Source: Strongylocentrotus purpuratus (Eukaryota; Echinodermata; Echinoidea; Camarodonta; Strongylocentrotidae). Taken from it: 64,000 bases of DNA. Each line of letters begins with the position of its first letter. The stretch's first letter is position 1. A model generated the notes under the pieces. It was not told the origin of the DNA. It was given only the letters and a program-made list of their open reading frames with translations, and did not search any database. Shown here in pieces: positions 25,430 to 38,305 of the stretch. The stretch spans positions 35,928,579-35,992,578 of the forward strand of contig NW_022145605.1 in the NCBI RefSeq assembly GCF_000002235.5. Reading direction: 5' to 3'. A program made the position numbers and the translations under genes.

Positions 25430-25776
25430 TTACTGTTTTTTGGAGCTATTTTCATCATACAGATGTGATCATGTTGACACCCAAATTGTGTCATTCCTTG
25501 CGAGAGAGGTGGAACTTTGGGAACTGACCGTTATAATCGTACCGGATTTCATCATCCGTGTGAAGGAAAATCAGCGGGCTCCTGTTTGCTTTTGTGTTCG
25601 GATTCGTGTGAAGTGCAGTGCACAGCGCGGCTGCGAAGCTAAGAACAATAAACTATTCTCATTGCGGGGAAGGATGACCGGTTTATGGCTTTAGCATCCG
25701 TTTATATATCGTCAGAAAGCCACCGAAAAATGCTGTTTTTGATCATGCTCAGAATGATTATACTTTCTTGAAGGCC
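25430..25776 (+). promoter_or_regulatory. ULK1/2: Probable ULK1/2 5' UTR and proximal promoter region
   Basis: Upstream of the start codon the sequence changes from repeat-rich to unique, with more CpG than the surrounding introns (25500-25680). A TATAAATA-like string lies near 25119, but no initiator can be fixed. An acceptor-like ttcatcatacag ends near 25460 and could join a further upstream 5' UTR exon. Transcript start is unknown. Confidence 0.35.
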
Positions 25777-25866
25777 ATGGAGCACATTGACGAGTACGAG
25801 TACAACAAGAAGGATATAATTGGGCATGGAGCTTTCGCTATTGTTTTCAGAGGAAGGGAACGAAAG
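25777..25866 (+). CDS. ULK1/2: ULK1/2 exon 1 (residues 1-30)
   Basis: Start codon in a strong GCCATGG context; the nearest in-frame upstream stop is TGA at 25675 and no other in-frame ATG lies between. Encodes the glycine-rich nucleotide-binding loop GHGAFAIV followed by FRGRERK. Donor AAG|gtaaac; the intron is phase 0. Confidence 0.95.
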
Positions 25867-28800
25867 GTAAACGAGCGAGCTGAGCTTGACAAAAATAACC
25901 AAAATAATCGTCTGGTATGAGATTTGAGTTTTTTAATCATACTAATGGAGACATGTGTCGACCTTCCCTGTACACAGACAGACAGTAACCCATACATGTA
26001 GTAACACTAGCCGACTTTCGCTGTAATAAAAAATCTTGCACTCTGTTTTTTGTTAATAATAATGCTTTGATTTAGTATAGAAAAGGCGATGATTGGAAAG
26101 AGAATCTCATTTTCATTTACTATTAAATCAACATCGAAAATCATACAAATATAAGGACTTGCTTTCATCTGATCTTTCTGCTTCCTTGGAGCTAGTTGGT
26201 GCGATGAGATCGGCAAGAACACAAAAACTGCATGCCATTGCGCAACCTCCCCTCACTAACCCATACAAATACAATGTATTTCAGTCTCTGAATAAAGGTG
26301 GTCTGTGTAGCCAGATGTAGTCTTAATAACGAAACAACTGTTGATATCAGAGACTGAAGGCAGTTTCTACTGTGAGCAAGCTGAGGCGGCCGCTGCTAAG
26401 CTGGAGCACAAAGACGAAATGCATTCTTTGACTTTGGTTTCACTTGACTTGAAGTCGAGGACAATGAAGAAAGGATCTTTTCATATTTTTTTTTTTTTTG
26501 GACATTTGGTTTCATTTGATAAAATATGCAACCATTTGTGTATGTCTCCAAATTAATGATTGTATTTCACCTGATTTAAAGAGATTTCCATTCATTCATG
26601 TACCAGTAATAGGATATTACAAATTTATGCAGTATTTTGTGGAAAATTAACTTGAGGATACAAAATAATCTGTGTACCGGTACATTGATGTACGATTTGT
26701 TTTTCTGTGTATTGTTCTGTTATGAGTTTATATTCATGATTGTTAATTGTTATTACATGTAATTTATGTTACTATACAGGGCCTCATAGAGGACGACTAC
26801 TATTGGAGAAAATGTGCTAATGTACATGTTATGTACCTAGTATTAATGTCATAAATAAATTTAATTATCAGCATCAGCATCAGTTCCCTTTAAAAATCAG
26901 TCGAAATATGTTCATGTTTAAAATCAATAAAAAATTTCTAATTTAAGATACTTGCACCGAAAATATGTTCATAGTTATGGCAGGTTGTCTACTTACCTAG
27001 AATGGGTCCCTGATGTGACGTCATCTAAACATTGCTAAATCTTCTGGCAAAGCCCTCATGGGCAATTCCGTGATAGAGCTTGAAAAATTCTGATAATTTG
27101 AAGTCGTGTTGAGTTCGCACCGATGTAGTATTAATTAAGTTTATTACCAAAACCAACTAAATTAAGTGAGTTTTCATACTTGTAACATACTTGTACGTTT
27201 TGAACAGAGACCTGACCAAACAGTTGCCATCAAGTGCATCAATAAGAAGAACCTGTCTAAATCGCAGACTTTTCCAGAGAAGGAGATTGAAATATTGAAG
27301 GTACAGTGCTTAAAGTTATTCTTTAAATTAGATTTGACCTAGACCATGTAAATCCTGCTCAAACCATATGTCAGTTTATCTTGCTTAGAACAATATAGGC
27401 AATACTGTTTTTTAGCATTGCAGAATACTTGTTGCAAGTACATGTATGCCTTGAAAAAATGTCAATAGACATACTTAAATGTATAATTAGTGGTCTTATT
27501 AACAGGCCTTTTGGCAACATTTACATGTACATGTACATGTAGAGTGTGATGACATGGTTTTCCTTTGTTCATGTAGAGTTGCTTGTTGTTAAATGAATGA
27601 TGATTGCAAATCAAAAATGTTTGAAAAAATAAAATATATGAAGCATTCTCATGTACATTGTATATGTGAACATTGCATGAGTTGTTATGAATCAATCCAT
27701 TTTACCTTGGAAAAGTGTAGTAAGTTTAATCGAAAGTACTTGACTGCTTGTATCTATTTTTAAATACCCCAGTATATATATTATGTACAATGTATTGACC
27801 AATTCCAACCATTCATTTGTCATTTTTATCAATCCAGGAGCTACATCATGGAAATGTGGTGTCTTTACTTCATTTCAAGGTAAGAAGAAATTACATTTAA
27901 TAGCCACCAGTGAATCATGAAGGTACTATTCAACATTTTGGGGCTAGTAAATAATTTCCATACAAACAAAATCCAAAAAATTAGATAAAATGTTTCTTTC
28001 ACAATATGGAAATACACTGGTAAATTCTCCCTACTCCAGGTTTATTTGTAAATACACTCAGGAAATCTAAAAAAAAATTAAAAAAATTAATACTACATGT
28101 ATGTATTCTAAAGTTTGCTTGATTTTTGTTTGTTTGAAGCAGACAAAGAAAATGAATGAATAGTTCTCACCACTTTAGTATATTTTAAACCTGAAACTTA
28201 TTAAAATGCTCTTTTAATCAAGTTAAATGCACAATTTGAATTCCTAAAATTTAAAGCACATCATAGATCACTGTTCCTCTTTTTCTCTCTCTCTTTCTCT
28301 CTCTTTATCTCTCTTGAACTCTTTCTCTCTCACTATGTCTCTCACTCAATCCCCCCAATCTTTCTTCTCTTGATTTCTTGTATGTAATCTACATATCATT
28401 CTTTGTGTTTTTCTTTGTCTCATACAATTTAAATAAAAATGCTGAAACTATATATATTTGAATCAGTCTAGATTTCATAAATATCATGTATTTCATGTAC
28501 AATGTGCTTAGTTTCTACATATTTCCATGTAACATGTGCATGTTGTGTGATGTAAGTTTGGTTCAAAGTTCACTTGGAATATACCTTGACAATAGAGGTC
28601 ATCTATGTTTGTACACTGATAAGGAGATCTCAAGTATTTACCATTTTAAGTAAGTCAGTGTCATGCCCAATACAGCCATCCTGCTTTTTTAAAAGTGCAA
28701 TTGGAATATTGGATACAAAGTTTGAAGATTGTGTAATGATGGTTCACATGAATGTATACAAATTATAATGTGTGATTTGGAGCAAATCCAGGAATTACCA

Positions 28801-31800
28801 ATCTGTACATGTACATGTACGTGTACAGTACATGTACAAGATGTCCAGTATGTTTCAATGGATGTTGCTTTCAGACTTTTTCTAAGGAATAAAAAGCATA
28901 TACTGCATATATAATTATATCTTCTGAATCATTTTAAAGTATAATTTGTGTGTCTTCACAAAGAATATGGGCTTCATGAAGAATATAAACTGTTTTTAAG
29001 ATTTTAGGAAAAGGCAATAGGAATCATATTAAAAGTTTAAAACCCTAAAACCTAGCAGATTTTGAACAAAATATGAACCTGAATGCCACAATGCACATGT
29101 ATAACGTGTATGTATAACTGTAAACAACTCTTTTAGAGGTTTAGAGAGAGAGAGAGAAAGAGAAGGAAACAAAATTATTCCAATTTTATTCCTATTTATT
29201 GGTGTTCCTATTCCCTGTTTGTACTTGCCTGTGTATTTCTTATGCATTGCATCATAATGGGGAAATATTTTGTTGCTACAATGACCTACTTTGGTCTGTT
29301 AGTAGCTCCAAAATAATGACTCAACGTTTCCAGTTACACGTGTCTGATGTAATGTTGGAATGGACGTTGTGTCCAATACATCCCTGGTTTCCCAGGGTGG
29401 TCAGGAAGCTAACAGTCCTACGTTTGGCTTGTGATGCTATTTTATGGTGCCATGTATATATACATGTATATGAACTGAACTCAATATAAACAATTCACAT
29501 TTCACAGACAAGATGGAATGTGAGAATAGAGATAAAATAGATTCTTCTGTAATACATGTATACATGTATGAAAATAGTGAAAATGAGATAAGATAGTGTT
29601 ACTGTTCTGTAAAATATAATATTGGATAGAACCAAGATGATATTTCTGTGAAACAAATGGTATTTGCTCTGTTACAGTACTAGTAGTGATTTCTGTCTAA
29701 ATGTACTTATGTACATGTACATGTAGGCACTACATGACTGAATGAAGGTCATAGGAGGGCATCAATTCATATACTTTAAACCAGAGTTAATGCCCTTTTT
29801 GCCCTGAACAGATGGAAGTGTTTAATTTATTAGCTGAACTGTACAGAAGCAGTTCAGAAAACAGAATTAGTAAATACTACCTCGGGCAAATTGCAAGAAT
29901 GGGAGGGTAAAGCCTGAGATACCTTTAAAGTAGTATTATAATTAGGGCTGTAGATTGAAAAATGAAATGGATGAACGTCAGTACGTGTACCTACTACATT
30001 TGTGTAAACAGTGGCACAAAGCAATGTACAAAGAAATCTATGAAAAGGAAGTGTTTACTTGACTGTCAGGGAAGACGATGATGAACAAGCTTCCAATGAC
30101 TAGTTATATTACTCTGTTGACACTTAGATTCTGCAATCTGATGGCATTGTTCATTTTGATAGTGCCCATGTAAACATATGGCAGGATACACATGTCTGTA
30201 TTGGAGGTTGCCAAAACTGTGATGTCATCATTCATATGACACATACTGTATTGATATAAAAATAAAAATTGTGTAGTTGTTTGTAAACATGACATACATA
30301 GTGTAATAGTGAACGGGAGAAAGTGAAGTAGAGTACATATAACATTGAGAGAAAGATATTTTCTTTTTGTTTGATACATCATTCTTAATTATCATAAGAG
30401 AAACCTGCAAGTCTGCAATAGAGGATTAGGGTTGTGTATTATGCAGCGTGCCCACACACAAAACAATTTATCCCGAAACTCTATAACGAAACGTCGTATA
30501 AAGAATCATCGTATAAATTTCAGAGTGTCCACACACAAGAAACGTCGTATAAATAATCATCGTATAAATTCCAGGATGTCCACACACAGAAGAAAGTAAT
30601 CCTGAACCTCTACAGCGAAATGTCGTATAGGTGCGCAGTTTGCTACTGCGGTCATGAAATGGAAGCGAAAATGAGAGGTCCGGTCTCCTTTCGCTCAAGG
30701 TCACGTTAAGCACCGCCCAGTTAGTTACACTAGTTACACTCCCCCTGTCCACACACAACATTTTCCGTGATTAGGCGTGATTCTTTATTGAGTTTCAGTT
30801 CGAAACGATGCCCAAACCTGCGTTTCGTTAGACTAGTTTCGTTATACGACGTATCGTTAGTAGGCCTGAGTCGAAACGGGTCCCCGCCCGGGCCCCGACC
30901 GTCGAGCTGAAACCCGGTTTTTGGTTTTCGGGTTTCGGGTTTTTCAAAATTAAATTTCACACTGATATTTTGAAATATAGAACTAAAAATATGGAATTCA
31001 CAAACTTATATTTCAATATAATCAAATAAATATGCTTTAGAAATAAATGGATATTGTTTCAGTTGACGGTAGGTGTTTTTATCGCTCTAAAATTGAGGCT
31101 GCAAGAAAGGAATCACGCTTCGTGGTACCGATCGAGTGCGTTCAGAAACGGAAGTGGAAATAGATCTATGACCCACACAAGACTAAAATATTGATCAGAC
31201 TATTGCAATTAAATCGTAATACTACAGGCATTAATTTACTTGTCAAAATATATCCACAACATAATGGTTTATCCTTGATAGTTTGATGAAGGAAAATAAA
31301 TTAGAGCTCTTGAAATAACATCGAAGTGCCTTTCGTTCGTTCTAAAAAATGCGTGTATAACGGCAAGCAGAAGTTACGAGTCAAGCTTGATATGCACGTT
31401 TAAATCCCCACACCGTCATCCGACCTGATCGGAACAATAAGCATTAAACCAATTAAAAAACATCACGTAAGACTTTAAGGTACTCCAATTCAACAAAATT
31501 ACCGTAAAATAATTATTTGCTTTGACAAATAATACTATAGATATTCATAATATCTTACAGAAATAATGATATTTCATGAGCTATACGTACTCGATATCGA
31601 GTTCAGCTAGCCATCATTTTGAAATGAGACGTAGTTGTCATGCATGCAGCGCAGAATGCGGCAGCTCGCAGCTAGAGAGGGAAAAAAAAAAATCACGTAA
31701 TAGTCACGTGAATATCACGTGATCTCAGGCCCGCGCTTTTTCCTCTCTCTTCTGCATACTGCCCTCTACAGTCTACTGCATGACAACTACGTCTCATTTC

Positions 31801-34800
31801 AAAATGATGGCTAGCTGAACTCGATATCGAGTACGTAGCTCACGAAATATCATTATTTCTGTAAGATATTATGAATATCTATAGTATTATTTGTCAAAGC
31901 AAATAATTATTTTACGGTAATTTTGTTGAATTGGAGTCCCTTAAAGTCTTCCGTGATGTTTTTTAATTGGTTTAATGCTTATTGTTCCGATCAGGTCGGA
32001 TGACGGTGTAGGGATGTAAACGTGCATATCAAGCTTGACTCGTAACTTCTGCTTGCCGTTATACACGCATTTTTAGAACGAACGAAAGGCACTTCGATGT
32101 TATTTCAAGAGCTTTAATTTATTTTCCTTCATCAAACTATCAAGGGTAAACCATTATGTTGTGGATATATTTTGACAATTAAATTAATGCCTTTAGTATT
32201 ACGATTTAATTGCAATAGTCTGATCAACATTTTAGTCTTGTGTGTGGCATTTTCTTGCTCTGTCTTCAGTGGGTCATAGATCTATTTCCACTTCCGTTTC
32301 TGAACGCACTCGATCGGTACCACGAAGCGTGATTCCTTTCTTGCAGCCTCAATTTTAGAGCGATAAAAACACCTACCGTCAACTGAAACGATATCCATTT
32401 ATTTTTTAAAGCATCTTAATTTAATTCCATTGATTATTTTATTGTTTTGAAAGCAGTAACTGTCTTTTCCGTCGCATTATTAGAACAGCAACTTAGTCTA
32501 ACTCCCGCCGCTGCATGCACACGATTTTTAGTGTCAGTGCAGTGGTGAAAATTTCGGGTACCCGGTCCCCGCCCGAAATTTTCAAGTCAAACCCGGGTCC
32601 GGCAAAACCCGTGATGACTCAGGCCTAATCGTTAGTGAGCGTCCACACACACAATTTTCGTCATAAAACTATCGCGAAACGGTATAGCTAATCACGCTTA
32701 ATCAAGTGTGTGGACAGGGGGTTAGGGTTGTGCATTATGATAGAGGTTTAGGTAAGGTCGAGGATGCTTGAGGGTCAGGGTCGTGTGTATAGTAGTCTAG
32801 TTTCAAAGGGGGGGGGGGGGGTTCCTCAAGACATCTCTAGGGGTGCAGTGGGAGAAATTTAGTTTAATCAAAATATCATTTTGGAATAATTTTGGAAAAA
32901 CAATTTTCAGAAACTGCTTGAGTATTTAATTAGGAAATAGCATTTTAAAGATAACAAAGTGTCTTTCTTCCTCTCTCTTTTCAATTGCTGGCAAAATTTT
33001 GACAGCAAGGTGCCTCAATATATCTTTTATTTCAAAATTATATTTATTTACCACGCTTGTAATTAGGTTTATTTGATAAATCTGATAAATCTGGGCAACA
33101 AGATGCCTGAATATCCTCATATTTGTATGTTGAGGTCACGCCCGAATGTATGATTTTTCAATTCAAGTACATTCGGTGGCGGAGTGCTCACTGTCACATA
33201 CAATATTTCATATCTTTTCTAGTGTGTTGATTACAATATAGTATTTTGTACCAAAATATTTCAATCCAAGCTTTGAACATTGTGCTTGTGTACTGTTATC
33301 AAATAATTTGACCCTCTTCAGGGGGTATACACTATACATACATGTACAACTTCCACTTTGACTGGGCCTACATGTACATGCATGTAAATGTGGGTAACAC
33401 CCAGATACCGGTACATGTATGTAATAGTGACCTCAAATATCAACAATGAATTCATCATCCTAACCACCGTAGTGGCAGAACAATGTTTACAATGTAGGAC
33501 AAGGCCAGGTTATTTCCTATTTTCCTTTGAAATGTAGGTGTGGTACACCCCATTGTCTAGTATCAAGTTGTGTCAATACAGTTTACAGATGCCTGACTGT
33601 TTCATGAAAGGTTAATCAGTGAATCATGCATTGATGCAGTTCACTTTAACCTGGGAGAATATGCATATTTTTCCTTATTTATATTATTTATGAAGCTTGG
33701 GGCAATCCAGTTTCACAATATCCATGTAATATGAGCAGACTCTTATTCCTGAGAACGAAACTATTAAAGAGGGAAAAGGAAACATATTGCTACAGTACAT
33801 GGTCCCAAAGACCCTATTGTAATTGTAATAGAATCATCAGAATATAGTTTATACTGTACTTGTATACCAGTACGTTAATTAATGTCAAGTACTCAAGTCT
33901 AGACATTTCACCAGGTGATGCCCAAGGCAATCGAGATTGCCTTAGCTTAATTTTTAAAGTCTTTGGGTCATGTTTAAATAAACATGTAGAAAGAGTAGCA
34001 ACAATATGTTTGAAAATGGGTGGAAAATCAATTTGTCCCTAAAAGATTTGTTGTTGGAAAAAAGATCCAGTTTCATTTTTTTTTAATCGTCCACTGGATT
34101 TCATTTCAAGTACTGGTACAATTGCGTTACCATGCGATCGTTAGAATGGAAAAAAATAGCACTGTTTTGTATGTTTTACCATCGATTTAACAATTGTACC
34201 TAATCTAAGATAATCTTACATGTACATATGTACATGAACCTTATAGCTGTCAAAAATATTCAAACACTACCGGGTATATAGATGAAAAGCTTAGAAAGCA
34301 TTGTTTGCCTTTTGACAGAAGTCTTTTCAAATCAGAATACTGTAGCACCCCAAACTCAGTGAATTGTAAATGTACTTAGAAGTGCATGTATTTGTTTATC
34401 AACAGAGGACCTGAATTTCCCAGGTCAGTCTTTTGTGAGAGGTCAAGTTGTTTGGGTCATGGTCCACACACTAGTGACCCTTGTCAAGAAAGCACCCTTG
34501 TTGCCCAGACATGAATACATGTACAGGATGTATGTAGATCTATGGAAGATGACAGACCATGTGGATCATTCTTTAATAGGCCTGCATGCACTTGTACATA
34601 TTAAAAATGATATTCAAATTGATATTTTATGATTTGTGAATGACAAGTCATTTGTCAAAATGGAAGCTGGAAATTGATCATTATTTGTTTCATTATTGTG
34701 TAGCATACATCTACATGTAGACTGTTACTTGAAAGTGTAATTTTCATTTGGGTATGATCTTTGTAGTGGTCATTTTAACATATTCTGTTAAGAGAAAGAT

Positions 34801-37800
34801 GGCCCTGGGAGTGGTGGTGGTGGTGGCCCTCATAATAAAAATCTGTCAGGATGTGAGTAGAGATTGATAACTCAAGTGAACCCAAACTCCCAAGCTAGGG
34901 TGTTGAGTAAAAGGATATTATACAAAGTTGATGTCCTACTCCTGGCTGTCAAAAGACAAATAAAGGAAAACAAGGAAATGTTTGGTAGCCATCAAAATGC
35001 AGTTTCATAACATTCATATAGTATAAAAACAGGCACATACATGTACAGATAACAATAAACAAAGATTTTCTTCAATGGCTGTTACAACAATTAAAAACAT
35101 ACAAGTACATTTACATTCAATGAGGCATTAAATTGCATGCCTTTGTTTTGCTTCCTACGGTATCACATTGTCTTTTCCCCAATAAGTTCTTTTTCCTATT
35201 GCTGTAAGAACAATTACAGCCCACACCCTACATACATGTAACATATGTCATGATGTCACTTTAACAAGTGATTAAATTTGATCTGATCTTGTAGTGTGAT
35301 GTGAACATTAATTGTCAGGTACAAAATGCATTGGTATCTAATCTAATACAAAATGTAGGAGTTAGGGACAGGATTTAAAATGTTGGAGTCAGGAAAGGAT
35401 TTACATGTATCTTCAGCCAAAACTCTTCACCCTAACCTCTTCACTCTGAACAGTGCAGGCTTTAATCAATGATCAAACTATTATTCTCTGTGATAAGTTT
35501 GTGTTTACCGGTAGCCTTTTCCCCCCTTTTCTTCTCTTTTTAATTTTTTTCATGTGTGATTTTCTTCTGTAGGACCCTAACTGGTTGTCATTGTCTAGTG
35601 TTTTGAGTACTTGCCTGGAGATACAATGGTCATGGGTTTGAGAAGGGGAGGGGTGAACTCTTTCAATTTGATTGATTCCTATACAAGTTTACACAATTTA
35701 TTTATGTTCATCCCTTTCTTTGTTATAAGTCTTGAATTTTAGATGCACCTTTGACATTAATGTCATTGAAAATGAATATCTGTATACTTAAAATGTGTTT
35801 ATTTTCATGTCACTTTTATGGTGTACGAGACTCCCTCTTCCATGTACATCTGATTGATGTCTGTTTCTTTGAAATATTGTTAATCTTTTTTGCCACTTCA
35901 TTTTTAGGAGACGACCTCGTCCCTGTTCATGGTGATGGAGTTCTGTAACGGTGGAGACCTTGCTGATTATCTACACAGTAAGAAAACACGTTTCTTTTAG
36001 CTTTCTTTCAACAAAGTTCATTACTCAACGGCAAATCCAAAACAAGGATACAGTGTACACTGTATGTTGTAAATTACTTCTGTATGCTTGTAATACTTGG
36101 ATGTAAGGTATCCAGACCTGCCTACCCGATTTAGTCTTAGTTCGTACGATTTTAGAAGCAAATACGACAGTACAATTTTCCTCAATGAAGTACGATTCAC
36201 AAAAAAACAAAAACAAACAATTTTTAATTTTTTTTTTAAATTTTAATTTTTTTATAAATATTATTTTCAATGTCAAAATGCCCATTCTGTCCTGTTAAGT
36301 ATCCTACAAGCATCTCATATCGGCAATTTGGTGATGTTCATTGGTTCACTTCATGGAACACAACAGGCGTGATGAAATCATGCATATTCAACCAATAACC
36401 CATACAAAAATTGTCCTGTATGAAGGAACTGTAAAACGCATTGATCCGCGTAACAGTCCATGTTTATTTTAAAGAATACAACTTTTGGGATTAAAGAATA
36501 CAGTTTTTGAACTCCAGAGGTTGGCAGGTCTGGGTATCCTATATATTTCTTTCTGACGCAGAATCATGTTTGTAGTAGATGATCTGACCATAGGATATAT
36601 TCATTCCTCATTCAAACAATCAAACAAAGAATGAAACTTATGAGCTCCTGTGATGTTTTTTAGTAGACTTGAATGGTACAGCAAGGAGATGTGAAATCTA
36701 TTCTAACATACATGTACAGTACGTGTACTTCTGCTTGCACATGTACATGTAGGTATCAAGGGTTTCACCTGAATGTGATTTTATTTAAGTTTAAAAATAC
36801 AAAGACTGTCATCAAATCGTCGCTGTTTTCACGAAGTGACGGTAGTGAACAAAAATTGCATTCACTTTGCGTGACGATTTTCCTCACTACCGTCACTTCG
36901 TGAAAACAAGGACGAAATGTAATACATGTAGTTTAATCAGTAAGGGGCAATTTATGGAATGATTGGTGTCTGGTGTTGATGTATTATGTACATGATGAGA
37001 GAAATTCAATATCCTCTCAATGATATTATTAAAATGCTATTGTAAACATACAGTAGATGCAATGAATGAAAAGTCCAATGTCATGCAGTGAGGACTATTT
37101 ATCAGATTGGATGCTTATGGATCTCTGTTTTGCAGCTGCCTTTCCTTAAGATATGCTTTCTTTAATTACTTCATAATGATCACGTCTTGAAATATCAGGA
37201 TACCTGTACTTTCCATGTTCAACATCTATAGGCCCGGCTACATTTATGTCTTGAGATTAAGTTAAACTGCCGTGGAAGAGCGTTGGTTTGATATAAATGA
37301 CTTACACTTTTATAGAGTGACACAGTATATATATGGCACACTATTTGACCCCTATCACTTTACTGAATACTTCAGCATTTGATATCATAATGCCTCATAT
37401 TTAGAAATATGCTTCCCACATTAATTCATGATATGTGATATACCCAACATGCACCCCATGGATAATAATTCTTTGAAGTCCCTCTATGAGTCGGTAAACC
37501 TCAAGGCTATCATTTCATAATAAACCTACTATAATGTAGGTGCATGTCCATGCCATTTTTTAGGTATGGATGCTGAACACTTTTCACAATTTTTAATCTA
37601 TATGATTACATTAACATGTCAATAAAAAACAAAATTTGATGAGTCCTATGAATTTTTAGTTTACCAAAAAGCTGTAGTTTTATAGCCTCTGTAACTCTGG
37701 CATACATGTACATGTATGCTTGTGTATAAATACCTGTATGCACATTTTTAATTTTGACTTTATATCATAAATCTTCTGGCTTACCACGAATCATCTGGTC

Positions 37801-38264
37801 ATCTCATTAGGTCGGCTGGTCGTGTTACCACGTTTGTGAAAACATGCCCCTGTATTTTAACGAAATGTCAGGGTAACGTTTGTGAAATAAACCCGTCTCA
37901 TCTACAAATGATTTAGTCCAGATTACCAGACAATTTCTGAAAACCCTATGGCAAATCTATGAAAGGTTGCATGATCTTCCGTTGAGTTTCAAGAAAAGTT
38001 GTGTAACACGTCCACATGATTGGTCGGAAAAAAGAAAAGGATGTACAGTGTACCATAATAATAGTTAAAATTAATCTATTCAAAAAATGTTCCTTCTCTA
38101 CCTTCCCCGTATCTTAATTTCTTTAATTTCTGTCTCCCTATCTCTCTCTCTCTCTCTCTTTCTTCTGTCCTCTCTGTCTCTCTGTCTCTGTGTTTCTCTC
38201 TATATATCTTTACCTTGGTTTCTTCTCTTTATGTCTTTGTTTCCCCCTCTTTTGTCTCTCTCAC

Positions 38265-38305
<41 letters not shown>

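Larger units (their letters stand above)
30444..32721 (+). mobile_element. Older TIR element interrupted by a hAT-like insertion
   Basis: Right end GTGTGTGGACAGGGGG. Its exact inverse CCCCCTGTCCACACAC lies at 30741, and a weaker match CAGCGTGCCCACACAC at 30444. Left of 30741 are three further GTCCACACAC-type motifs spaced ~65-90 bp, with repeated ACGTCGTATAAA. An 18 bp direct repeat TTAGGGTTGTGYATTATG (30426-30443, 32722-32739; 17 of 18 match) brackets the longer version. A 1767 bp element plus an 8 bp duplication has landed inside it, so this element is older. Confidence 0.7.
27880..35907 (+). other. ULK1/2 intron 3 (8 kb)
   Basis: The longest intron. Apart from the nested elements at 30444-32721, it holds a CT-rich run (28280-28340), TACATGTA-type palindromes (27520-27541, 28805-28832, 29711-29724) and a G-run near 32808-32821. 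No internal gene was recognised. Confidence 0.8.
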
